Assembly (NCBI RefSeq): GCF_051379705.1
Contig: NZ_CP179868.1
Coordinates: forward strand, 1,116,001-1,180,000
Source: Ekhidna sp051379705
GTDB lineage: Bacteria > Bacteroidota > Bacteroidia > Cytophagales > Cyclobacteriaceae
Reading direction: 5' to 3'
DNA length: 64,000 nucleotides
Positions 10,401 through 18,169 of the stretch are shown here, in pieces. A program made the position numbers and the translations under genes. The stretch's first letter is position 1. Each line of letters opens with the position of its first letter. The notes under the pieces are model-generated. The model had not been told where the DNA came from and did not search any database. It was given only the letters and a program-made list of their open reading frames with translations.

Positions 10401-10728
10401 TCAAACCGATTGCAGTAACTACGACCTCTTGAAGTTCTGTGAAATCTGCCGCCATTGAAACATCAATAACCGTTCGATTTCCTACTGGAATTTCCTGAGT
10501 GACAAATCCAATGAACGATACCATTAAAACATCATCATTGGATACATTTAAACTATAGCTACCATCTACATCGGTAACTACTCCTGTTGTGGTTCCTTTT
10601 ATTTGAACCGTTGCTCCGGGTATACCTTCACCGTCATCATCGGTGACTTTACCCGTTACTGTCCTTTGAGCCATTAGTCCAGTGACTACAAAAAGACATG
10701 CCATTAATACTAGGTAAGCTTTTTTCAT
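7480..10728 (-). CDS. SusC/RagA-type TonB-linked outer-membrane protein (locus 1)
   Basis: A 1082-residue TonB-dependent transporter. Order: signal peptide ending LMAQ (1-21), carboxypeptidase-D-regulatory-like domain (about 22-95), the EVVVTA segment (101-106) before the plug (about 115-240, with RIRG and VVDGIPID), then the beta barrel ending in the aromatic FTL. There is no N-terminal STN domain, so signalling to an anti-sigma factor is unlikely. It pairs with the downstream SusD. The substrate is unknown; there is no enzyme gene in this pair. Its N-terminus is related to, but clearly less similar to, the almost matching SusC2 and SusC3 N-termini. Confidence 0.95.
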   Translation of the reverse strand: MKKAYLVLMACLFVVTGLMAQRTVTGKVTDDDGEGIPGATVQIKGTTTGVVTDVDGSYSLNVSNDDVLMVSFIGFVTQEIPVGNRTVIDVSMAADFTELQEVVVTAIGLTAQKRDLGYSVQEVNSEEVDRANEVNLVASLAGKAAGVQVTSSGGTAGAGAQIRIRGNSTIQGSNSPLFVVDGIPIDNSTFTTADSPEDAISDLGSGGVNNSNRAIDINPNDIASLTVLKGPAATALYGVRAGNGAILITTKKGKKGAAKINYSFGMTFDKVNKLPDLQTTYAQGNVVETFEGSGVFVPTFEGPMTGSFTGNSWGPRIDALRYANEASIWDPNGLIVPASDPRATSRVAQAYNNTEAFFDTGVTANHFLSASGGTDNTNYYISVGYLNQEGIIPNNTFERTSVKATISSSLTDRLKATISTNFINSGGIKVQNGSNTSGVMLGLLRTTPSFDNRGGVDPENDPSAYQFEDGTPRAYRGQIGGGAIYDNPYWTVYKNFMNDNVNRVIGYAQLSYDFTDWFTLHTRAGIDQYSDFRKFRNDIGSGSFGVGQVINQAITNTDLNLDVYGTVQKELSSDIYLNGTFGWNYYDKKVDNRREDGQGLASRGFFNAASAQSFSVVERPTAKQLYGVYGDIRLSYQEMLYLNITGRNDWSSTLGSANNSFFYPAVALGWAFTENIDLGNALPYGKLRASYGRVGNDAPFGFTASTFTQARVRDGWTTPNGTLFPALGTNSFIPNNILGNPELKPEFTTTFEIGADLKFFGGRITTDITYYRSLTEDAIISVDLPYPTGFAQTVINAGEIENKGIEAVVTGSVVRTSDFEYEIGLIFNKYESIVNEIAPGLDVITIDPFGTQRIQKGEPYGIFFGTRFLRDDQGRMVIDQNTGMPLQNPVDGKVGNPNPDFTLGFRNTFTYKGIELSMLFDFRKGGDVYNGTSGVLNGFGVGAETLDRNEVVVFPGVEADANGNPTETENTLAVVKGGTDGGTNFYQNYGFVNLDELTVQDGSWIRLRDVNISYSLPASLIDGLPFSRITINANARNVFLITDYTGIDPETNLTGAASNVFGYDYFNNPNTKSYGFKLNFTL

Positions 10729-10912
10729 AAAATTTAATTAGTTGAATAAACCTTTAATGTTAGGTCTCAGATCAACCAATTAATTGTAAAAAAAAAGATG
10801 GGTCAAAATCCAACCATTTCTGGATTTCATGTGTATTGCTTAACTAATCCTGATAGGAAATCAGCGAGTCGCAATGGTTGTACTTTGATTTTTGGCTGGT
10901 TATAAAAACAAA

Positions 10913-10940
10913 AACCTCGAACCGACATCAGCTCGAGGTT
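10913..10940 (-). terminator. Terminator after the M28 peptidase gene
   Basis: An 8-bp stem (AACCTCGA / TCGAGGTT) with a 12-nt loop; read on the minus strand it is followed by TTTTGTTTTT. It ends the locus 2 transcript 21 bp past the peptidase stop. Confidence 0.8.
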
Positions 10941-10960
10941 AATAATTGTTTTATTTAAAA

Positions 10961-12292
10961 TTATCTCTTTACTTCCGATGGGAACACAACCAGACTTTCA
11001 TTTCCATCCTTTCCTATCGCAGAAACACCAAAGAAGTAGTTATCAATCACAATTCCCTTTAAGGTGAATTCTGTTTTGTCTTTATCAACGGTATAAAACT
11101 GATCCCATGTAGGTGAGGTGGTATCTCTGAAGTACACTTTATAGCCTGTCAAATTTGGATCATCTACCTTATCCCAATAAAGTGTAGTAGCAGGCTGAAC
11201 TGCCCCGCTTATAGCAACGTTTTGTGGCTCCATAGGCGCTGACGCTAATGCTGCAAGAGAAATTGCGTTTACAGCTGTTAACTTTCTAGCATACTCAAAG
11301 TTGACAGCTTCTATTACATCCCCATATTTTATACCATCTTCTTCTCGAATATCTTGATGCTGCTGAGTATAATTCTCATGAGCTTCCATTATCCGCACTC
11401 CTGCGAATCCAGCGTCATTGAAGGGACGATGATGACCACCTCGACCAAAACGATCAAGTCTATAAATCATCATTGGGTTCATTTCAGGCATAAATGCTTT
11501 GGTTGCTTGATAAACGTATCTTGCCAGTTGTCTTGATATTCCATCTACTTCACCTCCATAATATCTTCTCATTCGTTTCTGAAAGTCTGAATCTTCAGGA
11601 TTTGTAGGTTCAGAAAAAATTCTAAAGGTCCTGTTGTCAATCACTCCATCGACTCCTTGAATATTTCCTATCATATCGTTATTTAGAACTCCAACAATCT
11701 CCCAGCCCTCTTCTAAAGCTTTTGCTGCTAGATGTTTCCCGCCATAAAGCCCTTGTTCTTCACCCGATAACCCTACCAGCATTATCGAACTTTCAAAATC
11801 ATATTTAGAAAGAACACGAGCAGCTTCAATTACTCCAGCCATACCGGAGGCATTGTCATTTGCACCGGGAGAATCATCAGTGTAGTTAAGAGGATCAGAT
11901 ACCCGACTATCAATATCTCCGGACATAATCACATAGCGATTCGGGTATTTTTTTCCCCGTATGACAGCCATTACATTTACTATTTCAGTATCTTTTGTAA
12001 TTCGCGTTTTTTCATTTCCTTTTTCAAGGGTTCGCTGGGTTGATACTTCAAGGCAACCGCCACATTCTTTACTTATTTTTTCAAATTCAGACTGAATCCA
12101 ACGACGAGCAGCTCCGATACCTCTGGTATCTGATTCTGTCTCTGACATGGTGTGTCTGGTGCCAAATGAGACAAGCTTTTGAATATCACTCTCTATCCTT
12201 TCGGCACTTACATCCTCAATTATTTCATATGGATTTTGGGCGTTTACAGCACAAAATGAAAGCATCATTAGGTAAAAACATATCTTTTTCAT
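10961..12292 (-). CDS. M28 family metallopeptidase with C-terminal Fn3 domain, exported
   Basis: A 443-residue exported zinc peptidase: signal peptide to about residue 19, M28 catalytic domain (about 100-345) and a fibronectin-III-like domain (about 355-443). Metal-site residues seen are Asp146 (GANDNASG), Glu178/Glu179 (SGEEQG), Asp206 (NNDMIG) and His288 (GGHHRPF). The first ligand, usually His in a GHxDS motif, is Asp126 here (SGDIDSR). This may be a subfamily trait rather than loss of activity, since the rest is intact. It starts 4 bp after the FG-GAP lipoprotein gene and belongs to the SusCD locus 2 transcript unit; a role in trimming imported peptides is inferred from this. Confidence 0.9.
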   Translation of the reverse strand: MKKICFYLMMLSFCAVNAQNPYEIIEDVSAERIESDIQKLVSFGTRHTMSETESDTRGIGAARRWIQSEFEKISKECGGCLEVSTQRTLEKGNEKTRITKDTEIVNVMAVIRGKKYPNRYVIMSGDIDSRVSDPLNYTDDSPGANDNASGMAGVIEAARVLSKYDFESSIMLVGLSGEEQGLYGGKHLAAKALEEGWEIVGVLNNDMIGNIQGVDGVIDNRTFRIFSEPTNPEDSDFQKRMRRYYGGEVDGISRQLARYVYQATKAFMPEMNPMMIYRLDRFGRGGHHRPFNDAGFAGVRIMEAHENYTQQHQDIREEDGIKYGDVIEAVNFEYARKLTAVNAISLAALASAPMEPQNVAISGAVQPATTLYWDKVDDPNLTGYKVYFRDTTSPTWDQFYTVDKDKTEFTLKGIVIDNYFFGVSAIGKDGNESLVVFPSEVKR

Positions 12293-12296
12293 ACTT

Positions 12297-15200
12297 CTAT
12301 TCGAATTTAAATTGTGGGTTAATCTCGTAAACTAATAAGCTATCATTATTCGTTGATACTATTAGTTGATCAGGATTATTGTCGTTTGAAATGATTAACA
12401 TATCTCTAACATCTTTATTGAGATAGAGTTTGGTCGTGTTTGCTGGTAGAGATTCAAATATCATATCTCCTTTATTCATCAATACACCTCCAACACTCGC
12501 ATCAGCTCTCGGGGTTTCTATTTCTGCTCCATACAAGTTACCTCCGAATATGATATCAAGCAGCCCATCACCATTCAAATCCACAAACACTGAAGCTCTT
12601 AATGGAGCCACCTGCGTTTCAATTGGGAGATCTACTTCAACTAAAGTACCACCATCATTTCTGAGAAGAACACTTTCAAAAGTAGTGGCTTTGTAATTGA
12701 TAGAATTATCTAATGCTTCATCTCCATATATTTGATCGACACTCAGCGATGCAAACTCATTGTATGTTTTAATCTTTTTCTTCAAATCAGGAATCTGCTG
12801 GCTCGAACATGATTTTCCTCTCAATGGCACTTCTTTGCCGGAATCAAAATAGCTTAAAACAATATCTCGTCTACCATTGCTATCAAAATCGTGACTATAA
12901 AGGGAAAAGGGGGTTTCCTCTGATGCTTTGTATTTATAGTTAAGCCCCAAATTACCTAGCAAATAGTCCTCATCTCCATCATTATCAATATCAGCTGCTG
13001 TCACATGAAACCACCAGCCTACTTTAGCAGTTAGACCCAAATCTCTTGTAACTTCAGTAAAAGAACCGAGTTCATTCTTATAAACGATTACAGGCATCCA
13101 CTCACCAACTACTATCAAATCCAAATCTCCATCCACATCGTAATCTGACCAAGTTGCATCGTTGACCATTCCTGTGTTTAACAATTCAGGAGCTACTGTT
13201 TCAGTAATATCTTCAAACCCCAATTCACCATTTTCTTTGAACATATTCTTATATAATCGGCTTCCGGGCGCAAGTGGGTAATTTCCCGGTACTAATCTAC
13301 CCCCAACAAAAAGATCATAATCTCCATCACCATCATAATCAGCAGACCGTACGATGATAGTACTTTCTTGAAATGATGGAAGGATATCTTTCTGAGTGAA
13401 TTCACCATCCACATTTTCATAAAACAAATCTTGATAAGAATCTCCACTCGTATCATACTCATTGCCACCTACAACCACATAAAGGTCATCATCACCATCA
13501 TTATCTGCATCAAAGAATAGGGATGATACCTCTTCTACATTTGAATTGGTGTTCACGATTTTTGTGTCTCCATTCTTACCTATCAGTTTACCTGTAAAAC
13601 CTACTGCACCTGGAAGATAAATTTGACTGATTGAGCTTATGGATAGTTTAGGGCCGTAATCGGATAGCTTATGAGGTAATAAAATCTCGCGCTCGAAATC
13701 ATCAAAATCATTTTCGGAATGCTTTATTGTCGATTTCTTATCTGTGAATAAGGGATCAATACTTTCAGGTTTGCTTAACGGGACCTTACTGGATGACTTG
13801 TCAATTATTATGGTCTGATTAGCATCGGTTTTACCAAGATTCGTTACTGTTCCATCATTCCAAATTACCTTAATACTTTCAACTTCATCTGTTTTTCCTA
13901 GACCAAAATGAATGATTGGATCTACTGAAGAATAAAATCCTCTAATATTATTAACCTCACGAAATTGCTCAAATGAAGTCTCGCCATTTGAATATGAGAT
14001 TTGAACTTTTGTCCCTATAGCACCAGTAGGTACGCTAATTTTTAGATAATTATTTTCATTCAATTGATCGCTCAGGTTTTGATAGATAACAGAAGTATCA
14101 TTTAAATTATTTACAACCAAATCTAAATCGCCATCTAAATCCAAATCCCCATACGCTGCTGAAGTTGTCCAAAATCCATCATCAAGTCCCCACTCCATAC
14201 TTGAATCACTGAATTTTAATCCGCTTTCATTTTTGAATGCAAAATTCGCAATTCTTCGTTGCGGGTATATTTCAATTAAGGAATTGATTGCTTTGCTCAG
14301 TATGTCATCCTTACTCATCCCCTGCTTAGCATATGAAGCCACACTTTTATTTATCTCTGCAATCGCATCTGTATTTCTTAGCTCTCTATAAATACCATTT
14401 GAAACAAATAAATCTTGAAGGCCGTCATTATCAAAATCAGAAAATAATGGTGTCCAACTCCAATCCGTGAATGAAGTATTACTCATTAGTGAAATATCGC
14501 TAAATACAGTATTCCCGCTATTGTCAATCCCTTGATTTAATTGAAGTGTATTCATCATATACTGATAATGTCCCCCGCTTTCCACCGTGCTCCAAAATGC
14601 TTCTGGATTCATACCACTCATATTGGATTTCAATCCAAAATTATCCTTTGCAACCATGTCGACAACTACCAAATCAGACCAACCGTCATTGTTGAAATCA
14701 GATGCATCTACACCCATACTGAAATAGGTTATATGTCCCATACTTTCATGAACGACATTACTAAAAGTGCCATCTCCTTGATTTATGTATAAATAATCCG
14801 GATTATTATAATCACTCGTTACATATAGGTCCATCCAGCCGTCATTATTGAAGTCTGAGGCAACTGCACTCAATCCATAGCCAATGTCATTCACATTGGC
14901 TTGCTCGGTAACATCATTGAAATAACCATCATCATTACGCATGAGTCTCCAGCTAAGAAGAGGAATCCTCCAGTCATTTCCTTTAAGTTTTGAAAGTATA
15001 CCAGGATTGGGTGGCTGATTTACCAAAAAAAGATCAAGGTCTCCATCTTTATCATAGTCCATAAAAATAGCCTGCTGGCTTCTCCATGGATCTGCAAGAC
15101 CCAGAGATTGGGCTTTTTCAGAAAAAGTACCATCTCCATTATTTATGTAAAGTTCATTCGTTCTTAGTTCAGGAAAATCGTCATATAATGTCTTACATAC

Positions 15201-15599
15201 ATATATATCAAGAAAGCCATCTTCATTTATATCAACCATTGAAACACCACTAGTCCACCCACCTTTATTTAGAATGCCTGCTTCTTCTGTTATTTTTTCA
15301 AACTTTAAATTTCCCTTATTAAGGTACAGCTCGTCCTTAACTTGATTCCCTCCGAAATATAAATCCGGTAAACCATCACCATTTATATCTCCAATTGCTA
15401 CGCCAGAACCACTATAGATATTATCGTATATGAAAGGATTGAGCTCGGGTGTTTCTTTAAGCTGATTAATGAAGCTTATCCCAGTCCCTAAAGATGTCTT
15501 GAAAAGCGTTTCTTCATTCGAAATTTCATTCTCATTGCACGAAAACAAAATCATTGCAAAAAGTGAGAAAACAATATGATATTTAATTCTATTATTCAT
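12297..15599 (-). CDS. Large FG-GAP/VCBS repeat lipoprotein with ASPIC/UnbV domain
   Basis: A 1100-residue lipoprotein with lipobox LFSC (Cys21) followed by NENE. I count 13 calcium-type FG-GAP motifs of the form DxDxDGxxD (DINGDG, DYDKDG, DFNNDG twice, DLDLDG, DADNDG, DYDGDG and others), indicating one or two seven-bladed integrin-like propellers. An ASPIC/UnbV domain (about 520-595, including FREVNN and HFGLG) lies between the two halves. Such proteins are often encoded beside SusCD pairs and are thought to sit on the cell surface. The frame opens upstream at 15641, but that part lies inside a terminator hairpin, and the signal sequence begins at the ATG at 15599. It directly precedes the peptidase gene. 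Confidence 0.9.
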   Translation of the reverse strand: MNNRIKYHIVFSLFAMILFSCNENEISNEETLFKTSLGTGISFINQLKETPELNPFIYDNIYSGSGVAIGDINGDGLPDLYFGGNQVKDELYLNKGNLKFEKITEEAGILNKGGWTSGVSMVDINEDGFLDIYVCKTLYDDFPELRTNELYINNGDGTFSEKAQSLGLADPWRSQQAIFMDYDKDGDLDLFLVNQPPNPGILSKLKGNDWRIPLLSWRLMRNDDGYFNDVTEQANVNDIGYGLSAVASDFNNDGWMDLYVTSDYNNPDYLYINQGDGTFSNVVHESMGHITYFSMGVDASDFNNDGWSDLVVVDMVAKDNFGLKSNMSGMNPEAFWSTVESGGHYQYMMNTLQLNQGIDNSGNTVFSDISLMSNTSFTDWSWTPLFSDFDNDGLQDLFVSNGIYRELRNTDAIAEINKSVASYAKQGMSKDDILSKAINSLIEIYPQRRIANFAFKNESGLKFSDSSMEWGLDDGFWTTSAAYGDLDLDGDLDLVVNNLNDTSVIYQNLSDQLNENNYLKISVPTGAIGTKVQISYSNGETSFEQFREVNNIRGFYSSVDPIIHFGLGKTDEVESIKVIWNDGTVTNLGKTDANQTIIIDKSSSKVPLSKPESIDPLFTDKKSTIKHSENDFDDFEREILLPHKLSDYGPKLSISSISQIYLPGAVGFTGKLIGKNGDTKIVNTNSNVEEVSSLFFDADNDGDDDLYVVVGGNEYDTSGDSYQDLFYENVDGEFTQKDILPSFQESTIIVRSADYDGDGDYDLFVGGRLVPGNYPLAPGSRLYKNMFKENGELGFEDITETVAPELLNTGMVNDATWSDYDVDGDLDLIVVGEWMPVIVYKNELGSFTEVTRDLGLTAKVGWWFHVTAADIDNDGDEDYLLGNLGLNYKYKASEETPFSLYSHDFDSNGRRDIVLSYFDSGKEVPLRGKSCSSQQIPDLKKKIKTYNEFASLSVDQIYGDEALDNSINYKATTFESVLLRNDGGTLVEVDLPIETQVAPLRASVFVDLNGDGLLDIIFGGNLYGAEIETPRADASVGGVLMNKGDMIFESLPANTTKLYLNKDVRDMLIISNDNNPDQLIVSTNNDSLLVYEINPQFKFE

Positions 15600-15629
15600 C
15601 AGACCACTAGAACTTCTTAAAAATAAAAA

Positions 15630-15655
15630 AGCCATCCTCAAAAATGAGGATGGCT
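15630..15655 (-). terminator. Hairpin terminator/attenuator inside SusCD locus 2
   Basis: An 11-bp perfect stem (AGCCATCCTCA / TGAGGATGGCT) with an AAAA loop; on the minus strand it is followed by TTTTTTATTTTT. It lies between the locus 2 lipoprotein and the large FG-GAP gene, 31 bp before the latter's start, so it may end or reduce transcription into the last two genes. Confidence 0.85.
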
Positions 15656-15673
15656 TTAAATAAGTTATAAAAA

Positions 15674-16849
15674 TTAAGGTGTGAGATTAACCGTACCTAA
15701 ATCCAATGGATTTCCAGCAAGGTCTTTCACCATTATTGTCAAATTAACTTCGCCATCTGCACTACCGGTCCATTCGTAGAAGAACTCCCAAGTATCGCCA
15801 TCTGCACTAGTAGCTATTGCAACGGCATCTCCGTCAGCATCTGCTCCGTCAATGTCACCGTCACCATCATCATCAACTCCAACAAAATCCTCCATTAGTG
15901 TTAAACTACCAATGTCTTCATTAAAGATGTAGTTGAAATCATACCCAGTAGTATCCAAGCTTGCACCAGCTCTGACAAGTCTAGAGTTGTTTTCCGCCAC
16001 TGTTGGATTTACATCATCAATGAAGTATGCCATCTTGAAAGTATCAGTAACCATTGTGAATCCAGCAACTGCTTCAGCAGCAGAAATCTGGAAACTTACG
16101 GTATCTGTAGTAGCAGTAGCATCTGGTGTATAGGTAAACCAATACACAGAATCAGCTCCGTCAGAATCAGCAATGGTTTGAATTGCTCCAATTACACCAG
16201 TACTTCCTTGCTCTGTGATTTCCACAATTGTAGGATTTGTTGTTAGAACTGCAGTGAAATCATTTGCAAACTCCAGGAACACTGTATCTACTGAATTAGC
16301 ATTCAAATAAGTGCTGTCAACAGAAGAACTTGCTAAACTTACAGTTTCAGTTGCAACAGTCAAAGTAAATGGATTCGCAGGATCATATCCTGAAGAAGCG
16401 CCAGCATTTGCCTGTCCCCAAACTGAACCATCACTTTTTTCTACTGCCAAGGAAAAATCAAGATCATCTCCCTCACCTATTGTACCAACACCTACACCAA
16501 GTGCTCCTGCAATATCAGATAGATCAAAACTTCCTGATGCTCCTTGTAATCCATTATCATTTTCTGAAAATGAAGTAATTGTTGCTAGGGTTCCACTATT
16601 TGTTCCATCAGAAACTCGAATTTCTACAGAAGCAACATCGTTACCACCTGTTCCATCCACTAGTTCAAATTCCCACGAAATTGAAGAGGATGGATCAGAG
16701 GTTAGAAGGTCTCCAGAAGGTGCAGACACCCAACTAGCAAAAGCTGCAGATGTACCACCCAAATCCTCTAACGGATCCGTATTATCGCATGCTACTACAA
16801 GTAGACATGCCATTATTATATATGTTATTTTTTTCATGTCATATTTCAT
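15674..16849 (-). CDS. Hypothetical Ig-like lipoprotein (locus 2)
   Basis: A 391-residue lipoprotein with lipobox VVAC (Cys21, or Cys17 if translation starts at the ATG at 16837). The acidic start CDNTDPLED fits surface export. The body is rich in Asp, Ser, Thr and Gly and looks like a series of beta-sandwich domains; near residues 325-340 it has a DxDxDG-type stretch (DDDGDGDIDG) that could bind calcium, followed by a final Ig-like segment. I cannot name a family. It lies 12 bp after susD2, the position usually held by SusE/SusF-like accessory binding lipoproteins, so a surface substrate-binding role is a reasonable guess. Confidence 0.85.
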   Translation of the reverse strand: MKYDMKKITYIIMACLLVVACDNTDPLEDLGGTSAAFASWVSAPSGDLLTSDPSSSISWEFELVDGTGGNDVASVEIRVSDGTNSGTLATITSFSENDNGLQGASGSFDLSDIAGALGVGVGTIGEGDDLDFSLAVEKSDGSVWGQANAGASSGYDPANPFTLTVATETVSLASSSVDSTYLNANSVDTVFLEFANDFTAVLTTNPTIVEITEQGSTGVIGAIQTIADSDGADSVYWFTYTPDATATTDTVSFQISAAEAVAGFTMVTDTFKMAYFIDDVNPTVAENNSRLVRAGASLDTTGYDFNYIFNEDIGSLTLMEDFVGVDDDGDGDIDGADADGDAVAIATSADGDTWEFFYEWTGSADGEVNLTIMVKDLAGNPLDLGTVNLTP

Positions 16850-16861
16850 TTTAAATAACTA

Positions 16862-18151
16862 TTAGTTGTCCCACCCAACATTCGATGTGAAAATATTTAC
16901 ATCTGAAACATTCGTATTGAATGTAATTTCATCTTCACCGTATGGAAATCTAACTGGCACCGCTGACCCTGATGTTGGAGTCAATGAAGGAACATTTGTA
17001 CGTCTCCAATCATTATAAGCTTCCGGCTGCAAGAACATTGCTATATACTTCTCAGTCATTATACTATTTAATGACGGAGCACCTGCTGGATAGTTATTAG
17101 CGACGTATGTGCTATACCCTCCTACACCAAGGTTATCAAAATGAGCTTCAATTCCTGCAAGAAATGCTGTTCTTGGATTTCCTGTTGTTCTTTGAATACA
17201 CTCTGCTTCAATAAACTTGATCTCTCTATACGTAATCAACTCCTGATTGAAATCATCTGTTAAGTATGGATGAGTAGTAATAAAAGTATTGTTAAATACC
17301 GGTTCTCTCCATGTATCTCCCAATCCATCCATAATACCTTCCATAGTCGGATGAAATTCAATATCACCTGTTCTATCTCTGTTAAATCGATACCACTGAC
17401 CAGCACCAGCATCACCACCTGGGTACTTATAAGCTAAATTATCACTTGCACTAGTGAATGAATTTTGAGCGGCAGTCAATGCCGCACCGTATTGCCCTTG
17501 ATGGAGTCGACCTCTTGCTTCCAGAGCAGAAGCAGCTTTTATCCACTTACTGGCATCTCCACCATACATTACATCATCAGTACCAAGCGGCAATCCTCCA
17601 TCAGAACCTCCAAGAAGTGTTGCGCCCGAATTCAACAGTGCGAAAATCTCAGTGTAAATTTCAGTCTGAGTATCCAGTCCTGGTTGTAGAACATCCGTTC
17701 CCTGAAGGGCCTCGCTGTAAGGAATATCATCCCATACATCTGTAGCCATCATTAAACAATAGGCAATCATAATATCAGCCACACCTTCATAGTGAGCGTA
17801 TCCCAATTCAACTGCTTTATTCTTAACAGTAACAAATTCAATCAAGGTATTCTCATACATGTTATTCCATCCTGTATTTGCATATGCAGGGTTAAAACTG
17901 GAATAATTGTTAATAGAAGACCACTGACGAGCAACCCCTTCTGTTTGCTGGGTCAACACGCTAGTACTTCTTGAGAAAAATCCGCCAGTCAAATCTGCTG
18001 CATTCACCAGTCCAGCTGGCAATACTACGGATACTGGAGCGTCTGTAGGGGAGTTTGGATTTTCATTGATATCTCCTCCTAAATAACTTTCACAACTTGA
18101 CATCACCAGGACGCCAAAAGCAAGTGTTATTGCTTTAAATATATTTTTCAT
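16862..18151 (-). CDS. SusD/RagB-type outer-membrane lipoprotein (locus 2)
   Basis: A 429-residue SusD_like_2-type protein. The lipobox is SSC (Cys20) followed by ESYLGG. Motifs parallel to SusD1 are DDIPYSEAL, the EARGRLHQGQ repeat helix, YNDWRRT and a C-terminal GWDN. It sits 18 bp after susC2 and should form the lid of that transporter. The following lipoprotein starts 12 bp after its stop, which suggests one transcript. Confidence 0.92.
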   Translation of the reverse strand: MKNIFKAITLAFGVLVMSSCESYLGGDINENPNSPTDAPVSVVLPAGLVNAADLTGGFFSRSTSVLTQQTEGVARQWSSINNYSSFNPAYANTGWNNMYENTLIEFVTVKNKAVELGYAHYEGVADIMIAYCLMMATDVWDDIPYSEALQGTDVLQPGLDTQTEIYTEIFALLNSGATLLGGSDGGLPLGTDDVMYGGDASKWIKAASALEARGRLHQGQYGAALTAAQNSFTSASDNLAYKYPGGDAGAGQWYRFNRDRTGDIEFHPTMEGIMDGLGDTWREPVFNNTFITTHPYLTDDFNQELITYREIKFIEAECIQRTTGNPRTAFLAGIEAHFDNLGVGGYSTYVANNYPAGAPSLNSIMTEKYIAMFLQPEAYNDWRRTNVPSLTPTSGSAVPVRFPYGEDEITFNTNVSDVNIFTSNVGWDN

Positions 18152-18169
18152 CTTTTGTCGCTTTAGTGA

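Noticed and set aside
15600..15641. An upstream extension of the FG-GAP lipoprotein gene by 14 codons.
   Set aside because: It lies within and just behind a terminator hairpin and would put 14 extra residues before a complete lipoprotein signal that begins at 15599.
16311..16865. A long plus-strand frame of 184 codons opposite the locus 2 lipoprotein.
   Set aside because: It is rich in Pro, Ser and Thr as expected from the reverse complement of a Gly/Asp/Ser-rich gene, has no recognisable motif and lies fully inside a well-supported gene.
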